DNA of 64,000 nt. Origin: Cloacibacillus evryensis DSM 19522 (GTDB taxonomy: Bacteria; Synergistota; Synergistia; Synergistales; Synergistaceae). The notes under the pieces were generated by a model. It was not told where the DNA came from. It did not search any database and worked only from the letters and a program-made list of their open reading frames with translations. The position numbers were made by a program, and so were the translations under genes. Of the stretch, positions 10,907-20,509 are shown piece by piece; position 1 is the stretch's first letter; every line of letters begins with the position of its first letter. The stretch lies in assembly GCF_000585335.1 (NCBI RefSeq), contig NZ_KK073872.1, forward strand, positions 2,099,283 through 2,163,282, written 5' to 3'.

Positions 10907-13201
10907 CTACAGGAAGCCATAGCCACAGTTGTTGAGCTCCTCATTATCCAATACTCCGGCCATGTATCCGATAAAGCCATCGTACTTATAGGGCCAGAAA
11001 TATATATCGGGATGACCGCGGACAGGCTCTGCTTTAAATTTTTTCGCGGTGTGGACATATATTTGTACGCTGTTGTCCTGAAGCTCGCGCCACGTAACCT
11101 TATCATGGGATTCTAAGCGTTCTTTTATGTGAGTGTCTACTATAACCGTAACCGTTTGAGAATCGACCACCTTGAATTTTTTCTCCACCGATGCGTAGGC
11201 ACAGGCCGCTTCATCTTCTGTGATGCTGGAATCTTCCCTCATTCCGCACTCGTTGAGTTCGCGCCGCAGCGCTCTCGTGCATAGGTCAGAAATATTCGTT
11301 CCTTCGTTTATCAAATCAGGGTTTTCTGCGAATAGATCGAGCAGGACCTTTGAGGCAATCTCAAACGAGGGGTGTCTTTTAAGCAACCCGCTAAAATCAA
11401 GTTCGATACTCCACACGACAGAGTCATTGTAACAATCTTCTTCGTTGCGCCTGATCCTCCCCGCAAGTTGGAGCAGATTCACAAGTCCTGCCGCCTCCCG
11501 CACGCCGTTGCGGAACGAGAAGTCCACGCCGGCTTCCACGCAGGATGTGGCTATCAGTGTCCAGTTATCATCTTCTTTATCACAAAGACGTTCTTTTATT
11601 TTTTTCACAAGCAGCTCCCGGTCCTTCGGAGCGATAGCCGTTGAGATATGCTCAACGCGTTCTCTTCCGCATCTATCCGCCAAAGTCCTGGCAACGACCG
11701 CGGCGGACTGCACCGTATTCAAGACTACGAGACGCGGCCCTTTCAGCGTAAGCAGCCACTCGCAGAGCCTGACTTCGTCCATTTTTTCTGATTTGCGCTT
11801 TATCGGTACGCGCCGTGTCTCCAGCGCATTGAGCCACTCGCTGAATTCCTTCGGCAGCAATGACGGGATATTATTATCTGTGCCCTTTATTTTAAATTCA
11901 TCAAGCTCCCAGAATTTTTTAAGCGAGCCGGACGCGAGTATGAAATGGCAGCGCCACTCCATCGCGTACTTATTGATCCACCACCAGGCAAGCGGCCATA
12001 GGTTTGTTGGAAGCGCGGTGTGCGCCTCGTCGATAAAAATGGCGCTGTTTGGCAGCGCGTGAAGTTTGCGCAGTCCCGCGGGAGACGCCGCCGCCATCGT
12101 CTCAAAGAACTGAACTGCTGTGGTAACGATTACCGGAGCGCGCCAAAGTGCGGAAAGCTGCCTGCTGTTTTCGTTTTCATATTCGGCCTTATGGTAGATG
12201 GCTGCGACGACGCGCTCCATATCACTGTCGCTTTCGCCGGGAAGGCGCAGGGCATTCCTGTAGACGTCCACAGATTGTTTGAGAATATTAGTAAAAGGAA
12301 GGACGATGAATATCCGGCGCAGCTCCTTGGCCTGCGCCGCGTTCAGCATTGCCGCCATTACTGCCGTAGTCTTGCCGGTGCCGACGGGGCTGTCGCAATA
12401 ATACATCCAATCCTTTGTGGGACCGCAGCGGCATTTTTGGTACATTCCGCTCCTGGCGATGTTGCGCTTTGAGAGCTTTACTGATTTATCGCCGCTGGCA
12501 AGGCCGGCGACATAACGGTCAAGCGCGGCGAGTCTTTTTTCTGCTTGCAGCAGCGGTATCTTTTCTTCATGAAAGTTGCGGTAGTGGATGGCAGTATCCG
12601 TATGGTCCGCGTCGGCAAGGCACGAGAGCAATAGCCTTGTCGCAACGCGCAAATCAAACCGTCCGTCGGTGCGGATATTCTCTATCTCGGCAAGCTCCGA
12701 TCCGAAAGATTCACAGTGCCTGGCAAGATATTCCTCCAGATTCTCGCTGTTCTGCCGGACGGCCTCATCATTGTCGCGAAAGCGCAGGTCGCCGCTGGGC
12801 GAATTTTTCCTTATTTTTTCACCGGCCATGTCGGGCAGGCCGATATGATGAGAATAAATCAGCAAAGCGCTCAAAAGAGCCTTGTGGCGCATCATATAGG
12901 CAACGCCAGCGTCACAATGATTGATCGGCAGATGCCTGGCTTTTTTATCCCCGCGCAGCACACTTTGATTTTTGTCGTTCAGCTTGCCAAGGTCATGGAA
13001 CAAAGCGGCGTGAAGAAGGCAGTACTTAAAAAAATCGTATCCACGCTGATAGCCGTCGCCGACAACGATAGAAGAAAGCTCGTTTTTACAGAAGCGCGCC
13101 ACATTGCCGGCATGTTCGAAATAGCCCTGAGCGGGAATGTCCAGCTCAGGGCGCGCGCTGTGGGCGAGATATTTTTCTACTGGGCCATCAGGTCCGCACA
13201 T
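10907..13201 (-). CDS. cas3: Cas3 nuclease-helicase, HD domain fused to SF2 helicase
   Basis: A 764-residue protein. The HD nuclease part shows His30, the HDLGK signature (His69-Asp70), a His-rich HLPINHCDAG segment (90-99) and SHHIG (117-121). The helicase part has Walker A SPVGTGKTT (271-279), DEAH (391-394), VEAGVDF and QLAGRIRR. Motif III, normally SAT, reads ASGS (423-426), which is unusual. It would be recruited by DNA-bound Cascade to unwind and cut the target. Its position between cas7 and cas4 differs from the usual I-C order, where cas3 comes first. The start overlaps the cas7 end by 25 bp. The C terminus carries GYMAGV, also present at the end of Cas8. Confidence 0.95.
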   Translation of the reverse strand: MCGPDGPVEKYLAHSARPELDIPAQGYFEHAGNVARFCKNELSSIVVGDGYQRGYDFFKYCLLHAALFHDLGKLNDKNQSVLRGDKKARHLPINHCDAGVAYMMRHKALLSALLIYSHHIGLPDMAGEKIRKNSPSGDLRFRDNDEAVRQNSENLEEYLARHCESFGSELAEIENIRTDGRFDLRVATRLLLSCLADADHTDTAIHYRNFHEEKIPLLQAEKRLAALDRYVAGLASGDKSVKLSKRNIARSGMYQKCRCGPTKDWMYYCDSPVGTGKTTAVMAAMLNAAQAKELRRIFIVLPFTNILKQSVDVYRNALRLPGESDSDMERVVAAIYHKAEYENENSRQLSALWRAPVIVTTAVQFFETMAAASPAGLRKLHALPNSAIFIDEAHTALPTNLWPLAWWWINKYAMEWRCHFILASGSLKKFWELDEFKIKGTDNNIPSLLPKEFSEWLNALETRRVPIKRKSEKMDEVRLCEWLLTLKGPRLVVLNTVQSAAVVARTLADRCGRERVEHISTAIAPKDRELLVKKIKERLCDKEDDNWTLIATSCVEAGVDFSFRNGVREAAGLVNLLQLAGRIRRNEEDCYNDSVVWSIELDFSGLLKRHPSFEIASKVLLDLFAENPDLINEGTNISDLCTRALRRELNECGMREDSSITEDEAACAYASVEKKFKVVDSQTVTVIVDTHIKERLESHDKVTWRELQDNSVQIYVHTAKKFKAEPVRGHPDIYFWPYKYDGFIGYMAGVLDNEELNNCGYGFL

Positions 13202-14025
13202 GAGACCCTGTCCTTGAGTTCGTCAGGCAATGATTCAGCAAGCTGATAATCCTTAAGGCTGTCCGAAGATTTGTTGATGTCCCCCAGGCGCTTAGGCGTC
13301 AGAGCGTCGATCAGGTCAAAGTCGGAGCAGGAGCCAAGCGGGTTTTTATGTTCGCAGAACCACGCCTGACGGATCTCAACGAACGGGCGTATCGCCGAAC
13401 GGTTATGCGTATAGGCGTAGGGGATAAGGGCTTTCATCAGTTCGATATCCATCTTCGTGCAGCCCGATTTATGTGCGTAATTCGGATTGATGAAAAATGG
13501 CATCACATAAAGGCCATGTGTAACGATCTTGTAGGCCATCGGCGCCATTCCCTGATTTTTCCCCTCCTGTACGCCGGCTTTGTTCGTATTTGTCTGAGCC
13601 TCGGTGTATACGGGGGAAATGGACACGCCCATACCAAACTGAACGACGCCGGTCTTTATACTGGCCTTGTCCATGGCGTCTTCAAGGAAGGTGTTGCCGA
13701 AAATCCTTCCGTCCCAATAACGGCCGATGAATGAGCCGTCTTTTATCTCTTTGGTTATCTGCTTACGATCACGTCCGCGTGATTCAAGTATCATGAAGCT
13801 TTCGCCGTTAAGATGCAGCTTCTCGCTGAGATGCTGCCAGACCGGCCCGTCTTTGTCTTCTACCAGATCGCGCAGCTTCCTCTTAAAAGATACCGGCGAA
13901 ATTTCTCCGCGTCCGTCATATCTGACACGAGGAGCCCCATCCGAGTCAGGATCGCCGTTTGGATTTGAATTGATCACTTCAAGAACGAGCAGCCCGGTAC
14001 CTCTATTAAGAAAATCGTTAGCCAT
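13177..14025 (-). CDS. cas7: Cascade backbone protein Cas7 (Csd2/Csh2 family)
   Basis: A 282-residue Cas7. The N terminus GLLVLEVINSNPNGDPD and the RYWDGRIFGNTF segment are characteristic of the Csd2/Csh2 group, whose copies polymerise along the crRNA spacer. I place the start at ATG 14025 because GGGAGG lies eight bases upstream; an in-frame ATG six codons earlier lacks such a site. It overlaps the cas8 end by 8 bp and the cas3 start by 25 bp, implying coupled translation of the effector subunits. Confidence 0.95.
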   Translation of the reverse strand: MANDFLNRGTGLLVLEVINSNPNGDPDSDGAPRVRYDGRGEISPVSFKRKLRDLVEDKDGPVWQHLSEKLHLNGESFMILESRGRDRKQITKEIKDGSFIGRYWDGRIFGNTFLEDAMDKASIKTGVVQFGMGVSISPVYTEAQTNTNKAGVQEGKNQGMAPMAYKIVTHGLYVMPFFINPNYAHKSGCTKMDIELMKALIPYAYTHNRSAIRPFVEIRQAWFCEHKNPLGSCSDFDLIDALTPKRLGDINKSSDSLKDYQLAESLPDELKDRVSCADLMAQ

Positions 14026-14449
14026 TTTGCTTTCCTCCCTCATTATTTTCGTTTTCTCCTGTGGCCTTGCCGGAAACGCCGGCCATGTATCCCAGATAAA
14101 GTTCAGATTTTTCTATCGGACCCAGAGTCTCCGGCAGCGGCGATTCGTTTAGCTCGGATGAAATCACGGAAAGCTGCTTCAGCATCCACCTGCTGAGCCC
14201 CATGTCTTCTCCCATATCTGTCTTGGCCCATGTGAAATAAGGCTTGATTCTTGCCCCCAGGATTCCAACCGTCTGTCGGGTTCTGGTTTCGGCGGCGGAG
14301 AGCATTGAATTTCCCACAAGCTGAACCGGCGCGTTTACAATGTTCTTTTTTCTGTCCTCTTCCGAAGTTCGTACATACTTGCAGTAGTGATACTGCAGAC
14401 TGTCCGCGAGAGCAAGAAGCGTTCCTAGTTTGAAAACTGGACTGTTCAT
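14018..14449 (-). CDS. cas11c: Probable small Cascade subunit Cas11c from an internal start in cas8c
   Basis: Inside cas8, in the same frame, an ATG at 14449 is preceded by AAGGAGG with ideal spacing, the strongest ribosome-binding site noticed in the operon and one with no other use. Initiation there would give a 143-residue protein, MNSPVFKLGTLLALADSL onward, identical to the Cas8 C terminus. I-C systems are known to make their small subunit Cas11c this way (established for Desulfovibrio). Internal translation is inferred from the site, not proven. Confidence 0.8.
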   Translation of the reverse strand: MNSPVFKLGTLLALADSLQYHYCKYVRTSEEDRKKNIVNAPVQLVGNSMLSAAETRTRQTVGILGARIKPYFTWAKTDMGEDMGLSRWMLKQLSVISSELNESPLPETLGPIEKSELYLGYMAGVSGKATGENENNEGGKQNG

Positions 14450-16222
14450 ATAATCCTCCTTTTTACAGCCAAGCTTGTACAAAAGCAGGGCAAGTATGGC
14501 TGGATTTACAATTCTGTCTTCCTCTTTATCTCCTATGACCTGCTTCCCCCTGCGGCTGCATTCTCCGCAGAGCGCAAGCAGCGGAGCGGTATTGGAAATA
14601 AAGATCGCAAGAAGATTCATGGCGAAAGCGCGGTCATTTTTCAAGAGCAGCTCCAGACCGTCCATGGATTTTATCTTTTTGGAGGGACTGCTTCCGCCGC
14701 CATCCATCCGCCAGATTTTATTTGCGAAAGTATAGAGCTCTTTGGGAAAAATGGTGCGCCTTTCTATTTCGATGATTTCCCCCTTAGTGTCGCCCCAGCG
14801 CTTGACCCGCCTGAGATTATCAGGCAGATTTCGACAACCTTCGCTCCATTCCTGGGCACATTGATAAAGGTGATCAGCCGTAAAATTCGTATAATACGAT
14901 ACCTTCGTGCGTGCTTTGTCCATCTTCTTTAATGCGAAAATCTTTATTTCGATCGTTGAAAGCCGCCTCGATATTCCGGAAAGCGCCGCGATGACCTGAC
15001 CCGCAAGGGCCGCGAAGTCCGCCTTGTCCTTCGCTGTCGGCCCGTCTGTAAAAAGTCCGGCTGCGGGGATATCGCCGAGGTCAAATATCTCTTCCATATC
15101 ATCATCGTCGTCATTTCCAATATCACTGGTCAGCATGACCGGATATGCGAAGAGCAATTCTTTTTCTCCCATGACGTTCCACGTTTTGCCTTTGAACTGA
15201 TCCTGCGCAAGCGTCTCCAGCGCCAGCTTGGCGCTTCGGCGGCTGATGTCGCCAACGGGGAAAGATTCATAATCCGCGACGCCGTAGCGAAACTGACATG
15301 GGGCTTCCTTAACCATTGAACGGAGGATCACGTCGCCGAGAGGGCCGACGCGAACGCCTGGCATCTTGGCGTTGCAGCCGCTGAGCGGGTTGCCATAGGC
15401 ATCCTCACCGTCAGCCTCATCGTCTCTGTTTTGCGTTTCGTTGAGTCGAAGCAGCGCGCTATTGATCCATTTTACCGTCTGCCCATGCGCCACAGATTTG
15501 TAATTGTCGTCATAATCTCTGATGTCAAGGAACAACGTCGCGCCGGCAGCCGACTGTACGATGAAGCCGCAATAGCGCTCCCAGGCCTCATGCGAATCAA
15601 TGAGCGAAGAAAAATATGCAAAACAGCCGTTAAAAAATTGCTCCGGTGATATTTTCTCCAGCCGCTCACAGAGAGCCAAGTAATTTGGATTGCCGTTGTC
15701 AAGCGCGGCCGCTTTTATTTTTTCTCCTAAATTGGCAGCAGTGCTCTTGATGCACTTCTCGATCTTATTAAGAGCCTTCGCGCGATAGGCGGCAGCCTCC
15801 GTGGTATCCTCTTGGAACGCGCTTCGCAGATAATCGGTAAATTTGTCCCGATCAAAACTCTTTTTCAAGGAACTGCTGACGAATCTGCCTCGTTTTTTGT
15901 CATCAAGTCCCTTCGCCGCTTCAGCCGCCGCCTGATCATAGGCCGCCAAGTAGCCCTGTTCAAAATCTATTTTCGATATATGCAGACAAGACGGAAAGTT
16001 GAAACCCGGGAATGAGAAGCCGTTGGATTCCTCGTACTTGCGCAGCTCCGCCGCGTGCTCCGCCGGTATCAGGCTGACGCCGTCAACAAACGGTTCTGCC
16101 GCCGAAACGCACACCTTAAAGACATCTCCTTTAGGGAGCGGTTTTAGATTCTTATCCCATTCCTGCGCGAATATTTTTTGCAGAGAGGAGGCATTTGCCG
16201 CTGGAATAACTTCATTCAGCAT
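14018..16222 (-). CDS. cas8c: Divergent Cas8c (Csd1-like) large Cascade subunit
   Basis: A 734-residue protein in the Cas8 position between cas5 and cas7. Overall similarity to Csd1 is weak. A GNPLSGCNAKMPGVRVG segment, a following FRYGVADYESFPVGDIS segment, and a C-terminal FKLGTLLALADSL plus ELYLGYMAG pattern correspond in order to conserved Csd1 regions. It is longer than the roughly 570-650 residues I associate with Cas8c. It should recognise the PAM and start R-loop formation. Its ATG overlaps the cas5 stop by 11 bp after GAAGGAGG. The last 143 residues probably also make Cas11c. Confidence 0.85.
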   Translation of the reverse strand: MLNEVIPAANASSLQKIFAQEWDKNLKPLPKGDVFKVCVSAAEPFVDGVSLIPAEHAAELRKYEESNGFSFPGFNFPSCLHISKIDFEQGYLAAYDQAAAEAAKGLDDKKRGRFVSSSLKKSFDRDKFTDYLRSAFQEDTTEAAAYRAKALNKIEKCIKSTAANLGEKIKAAALDNGNPNYLALCERLEKISPEQFFNGCFAYFSSLIDSHEAWERYCGFIVQSAAGATLFLDIRDYDDNYKSVAHGQTVKWINSALLRLNETQNRDDEADGEDAYGNPLSGCNAKMPGVRVGPLGDVILRSMVKEAPCQFRYGVADYESFPVGDISRRSAKLALETLAQDQFKGKTWNVMGEKELLFAYPVMLTSDIGNDDDDDMEEIFDLGDIPAAGLFTDGPTAKDKADFAALAGQVIAALSGISRRLSTIEIKIFALKKMDKARTKVSYYTNFTADHLYQCAQEWSEGCRNLPDNLRRVKRWGDTKGEIIEIERRTIFPKELYTFANKIWRMDGGGSSPSKKIKSMDGLELLLKNDRAFAMNLLAIFISNTAPLLALCGECSRRGKQVIGDKEEDRIVNPAILALLLYKLGCKKEDYMNSPVFKLGTLLALADSLQYHYCKYVRTSEEDRKKNIVNAPVQLVGNSMLSAAETRTRQTVGILGARIKPYFTWAKTDMGEDMGLSRWMLKQLSVISSELNESPLPETLGPIEKSELYLGYMAGVSGKATGENENNEGGKQNG

Positions 16223-16886
16223 TACAGATCGCCTCCTTCTGGGGGTAGAACATTACCCCTTCGCGTACTTCTACATTTTGCGCAAAGGCAAATCGCGGTT
16301 TTGAATCATAGCCGTCAGGGAAAACACTCATCAGCAAACTGGGAATTACAAAGTTGATTTCTTTACACGGAGATGTAATCTCGCGCAGCGGTCCAAAATA
16401 GGAGGGGGTGAATTCTTTCCAGCCCAGGCATGGCGTGTGAAAAAACTGGCCGCGTTTGAGACGGCGCTCGAAAATCGCCTTATACGCATGCCCCGGAGAG
16501 GTCGTATTCGTATCCCAGCGGCGCGCACCCTCCGTCATCCTTTCCCGGTTCTGCCGCAGCGGCAAAATTGACGCGTGGAGCTTGTAACAGACGTCGACCA
16601 GGATCGAGGCCAGAAGCTGATAGTTATTATCCCCGCTGATGCTGCTCGAATGCCGCAGCGGGCCGCCGTAATTAGTGATGTAATTTTCAAATCTAATCGG
16701 TGAACATATTTCCACTTTCTGCGGTATAATTGTCACAGCAGGGCCCCAATTTACAGCAGAAAAAATGCCGCAAACAGCCGAAGCCGTAGGTACGGGATAA
16801 GACCCGGGGCTATCGCCCGTAGAGGGATCGGAAAAAAGAGCATGGCGGCCCGCGATCTCACAAGAAACCGTATATTGTTTTAGCAT
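16212..16886 (-). CDS. cas5c: Cas5 (Cas5d/Cas5c type), probable crRNA-processing endonuclease
   Basis: A 224-residue protein with the Cas5 signature SYPVPTASAVCGIFSAV near the N terminus, where Cas5 proteins have their first RAMP strand and glycine loop. In I-C systems, which lack Cas6, Cas5 cuts the precursor at each repeat and caps the 5' handle of the crRNA. No separate cas6 is seen here. I chose ATG 16886 because GGGAGG precedes it; a frame extension back to a GTG at 17012 would start upstream of the predicted transcript. It is the first gene of the operon, about 100 nt after the predicted start of transcription. Confidence 0.93.
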   Translation of the reverse strand: MLKQYTVSCEIAGRHALFSDPSTGDSPGSYPVPTASAVCGIFSAVNWGPAVTIIPQKVEICSPIRFENYITNYGGPLRHSSSISGDNNYQLLASILVDVCYKLHASILPLRQNRERMTEGARRWDTNTTSPGHAYKAIFERRLKRGQFFHTPCLGWKEFTPSYFGPLREITSPCKEINFVIPSLLMSVFPDGYDSKPRFAFAQNVEVREGVMFYPQKEAICNAE

Positions 16887-16993
16887 TATGTTCCTCCCTT
16901 CTTTTGTTTGAAATCTTTCGCAGAGTAAAAAGAAAGCGGAAGAGCCAGGTAAAATGTTAGTGAGTGAACAATCGCTTTCTTCTCTACGAAAAC

Positions 16994-17022
16994 AGTATAT
17001 ATTACAAAACACATAATGTCAA
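16994..17022 (-). promoter_or_regulatory. Near-consensus sigma-70 promoter of the cas operon
   Basis: On the minus strand TTGACA (17022-17017) is followed after exactly 17 bp by TATACT (16999-16994), so transcription should start near 16987, about 100 nt before the cas5 ATG. All six -35 bases and five of six -10 bases match consensus. So strong a promoter in front of Cascade genes suggests it is normally held down, which fits the adjacent pseudo-crRNA target sites. Confidence 0.85.
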
Positions 17023-17061
17023 CTAATACTATTTATAAATTCCAAATAAAAATCATAGGAC
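17023..17061 (-). promoter_or_regulatory. Promoter-proximal candidate target site of the pseudo-crRNA
   Basis: Reading on the minus strand from 17058, the site begins CTATGATTTTTATTTGG. It agrees with 20 of the first 23 spacer positions of the solitary repeat unit at 17163-17229; the mismatches are at 6, 14 and 21. Position 6 is one of the bases that Cascade flips out of the duplex, so it should not matter. The three bases in front (17061-17059) read GTC, one change from the usual I-C PAM TTC. A 36-nt protospacer would end at 17023, touching the -35 element. The function is inferred. Confidence 0.6.
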
Positions 17062-17098
17062 CATATATATAATTATATCCAAATACAAATCATAGGAC
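17060..17098 (-). promoter_or_regulatory. Second, upstream candidate target site of the pseudo-crRNA
   Basis: A second copy starts at 17095 on the minus strand as CTATGATTTGTATTTGG, exactly 37 bp upstream of the first. It matches the pseudo-spacer at 15 of 18 leading positions, with mismatches at 6, 10 and 14, and has the same GTC in front. A 36-nt protospacer here would end at 17060, so two bound complexes would sit side by side. The two sites could instead be a tandem operator for a protein regulator. Confidence 0.5.
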
Positions 17099-17119
17099 TG
17101 TTTATTTTATGTATACGTT

Positions 17120-17153
17120 ATGGGCCCTGAGAAGTCTCCCTCCCAAGGCCCAT
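17120..17153 (-). other. Long hairpin downstream of the pseudo-spacer
   Basis: On the minus strand ATGGGCC (17153-17147) pairs with GGCCCAT (17126-17120). The interior continues pairing, with G-U pairs in RNA, to a GAGA tetraloop, about 15 bp in all. It lies 9 nt beyond the 36-nt pseudo-spacer. No T-run follows, so it is not a standard terminator. It could protect or end the small RNA. Confidence 0.6.
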
Positions 17154-17162
17154 TCCAGTGAC

Positions 17163-17229
17163 GATACTATCTCACTATATTCCATATAAAAAACATAGAT
17201 TTCAATCCACGCGAACCTGGATTCGCGAC
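17163..17229 (-). ncRNA. Solitary I-C repeat plus 36-nt pseudo-spacer: candidate Cas-regulating RNA (CreR-like)
   Basis: At 17199-17229 a single 31-bp CRISPR-like repeat lies upstream of the cas operon in the crRNA orientation (minus strand). It starts GTCGCGAA and ends GTGGATTGAAAT, nearer to canonical I-C repeats than the array repeat is. Its stem, CGCGAA / TTCGCG, differs from the array stem on both arms but still pairs perfectly. The following 36 nt (17198-17163) begin CTATGTTTTTTATATGG and resemble the two sites at 17058 and 17095 in front of the cas promoter; the 3' third does not match. Partial seed-side pairing is what known crRNA-like regulators use to repress without cutting. I see no good promoter for it, so it may come from read-through of sua5. 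Confidence 0.65.
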
Positions 17230-17231
17230 AT

Positions 17232-17264
17232 AAAAGCACTCGGCGCATGCGCGGAGTGTTTTTC
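17232..17264 (-). terminator. Hairpin terminator after sua5
   Basis: CACTC (17237-17241) pairs with GAGTG (17254-17258) around a GC-rich palindromic centre GCGCATGCGC. T-rich runs occur on both sides, so it may work in both directions. On the minus strand only CTTTTAT follows before the solitary repeat begins, so termination may be incomplete and leave read-through into the pseudo-crRNA. Confidence 0.7.
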
Positions 17265-17285
17265 TTAACTTAATACTTTTGCGGC

Positions 17286-20257
<2,972 letters not shown>

Positions 20258-20295
20258 AGATTCCTCTCAAAACAAAAATAAACCGCATCCCGCCT

Positions 20296-20301
20296 ATTAT
20301 A
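20296..20301 (-). promoter_or_regulatory. Possible -10 element for tatD-tgt-sua5
   Basis: A perfect TATAAT lies on the minus strand 39 bp upstream of tatD, but I see no matching -35 at 16-18 bp, so this is a weak call. If real, transcripts from here run through sua5 towards the solitary CRISPR repeat. Confidence 0.35.
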
Positions 20302-20374
20302 CTACAATAAAATCGGGCGCCGTATCCCCAATCAGTTTCCGTATAAATCGCAGTTTATCTTTCCCCGCAATCGC

Positions 20375-20504
20375 GTAAATCGGCGTTTAGACGTGCCGGA
20401 TGCTAAATAACTTTGGGGTCTGCGCCCGGAGCCGTATATCAATACGGCGAGGACCGCAGACCCCGAAGTTATGACGCAGACGGCGCGTATAAACGCCGAT
20501 TTAC
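20375..20504. repeat. 130-bp triple-nested inverted repeat (MITE-like or structured RNA)
   Basis: The outer arms GTAAATCGGCGTTTA (20375-20389) and its exact complement (20490-20504) are 15 bp and perfect. Middle arms at 20407-20424 and 20455-20472 are 18 bp with one T/C difference that still allows G-U pairing. An inner hairpin GCCGTAT / ATACGGC spans 20431-20448. The element fills most of the metG-tatD spacer and starts a few bases after the metG stop. No flanking target duplication is visible. It may be a non-autonomous mobile element or an elaborate 3' structure for metG. Confidence 0.8.
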
Positions 20505-20509
20505 CAGAT

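Noticed and set aside
17033-17098. Two tiny frames, MICIWI and MIFIWNL, inside the candidate target sites, as a possible CreT-like toxin
   Set aside because: They lack a ribosome-binding site and the rare-codon pattern of known creT genes, and they follow simply from the two direct repeats.
17131-17162. GTCAC at 17162 exactly 36 nt after the solitary repeat, as the start of a second degenerate repeat
   Set aside because: Only five bases agree with a repeat start, and the rest shows neither the stem nor the GGATTGAAAT end.
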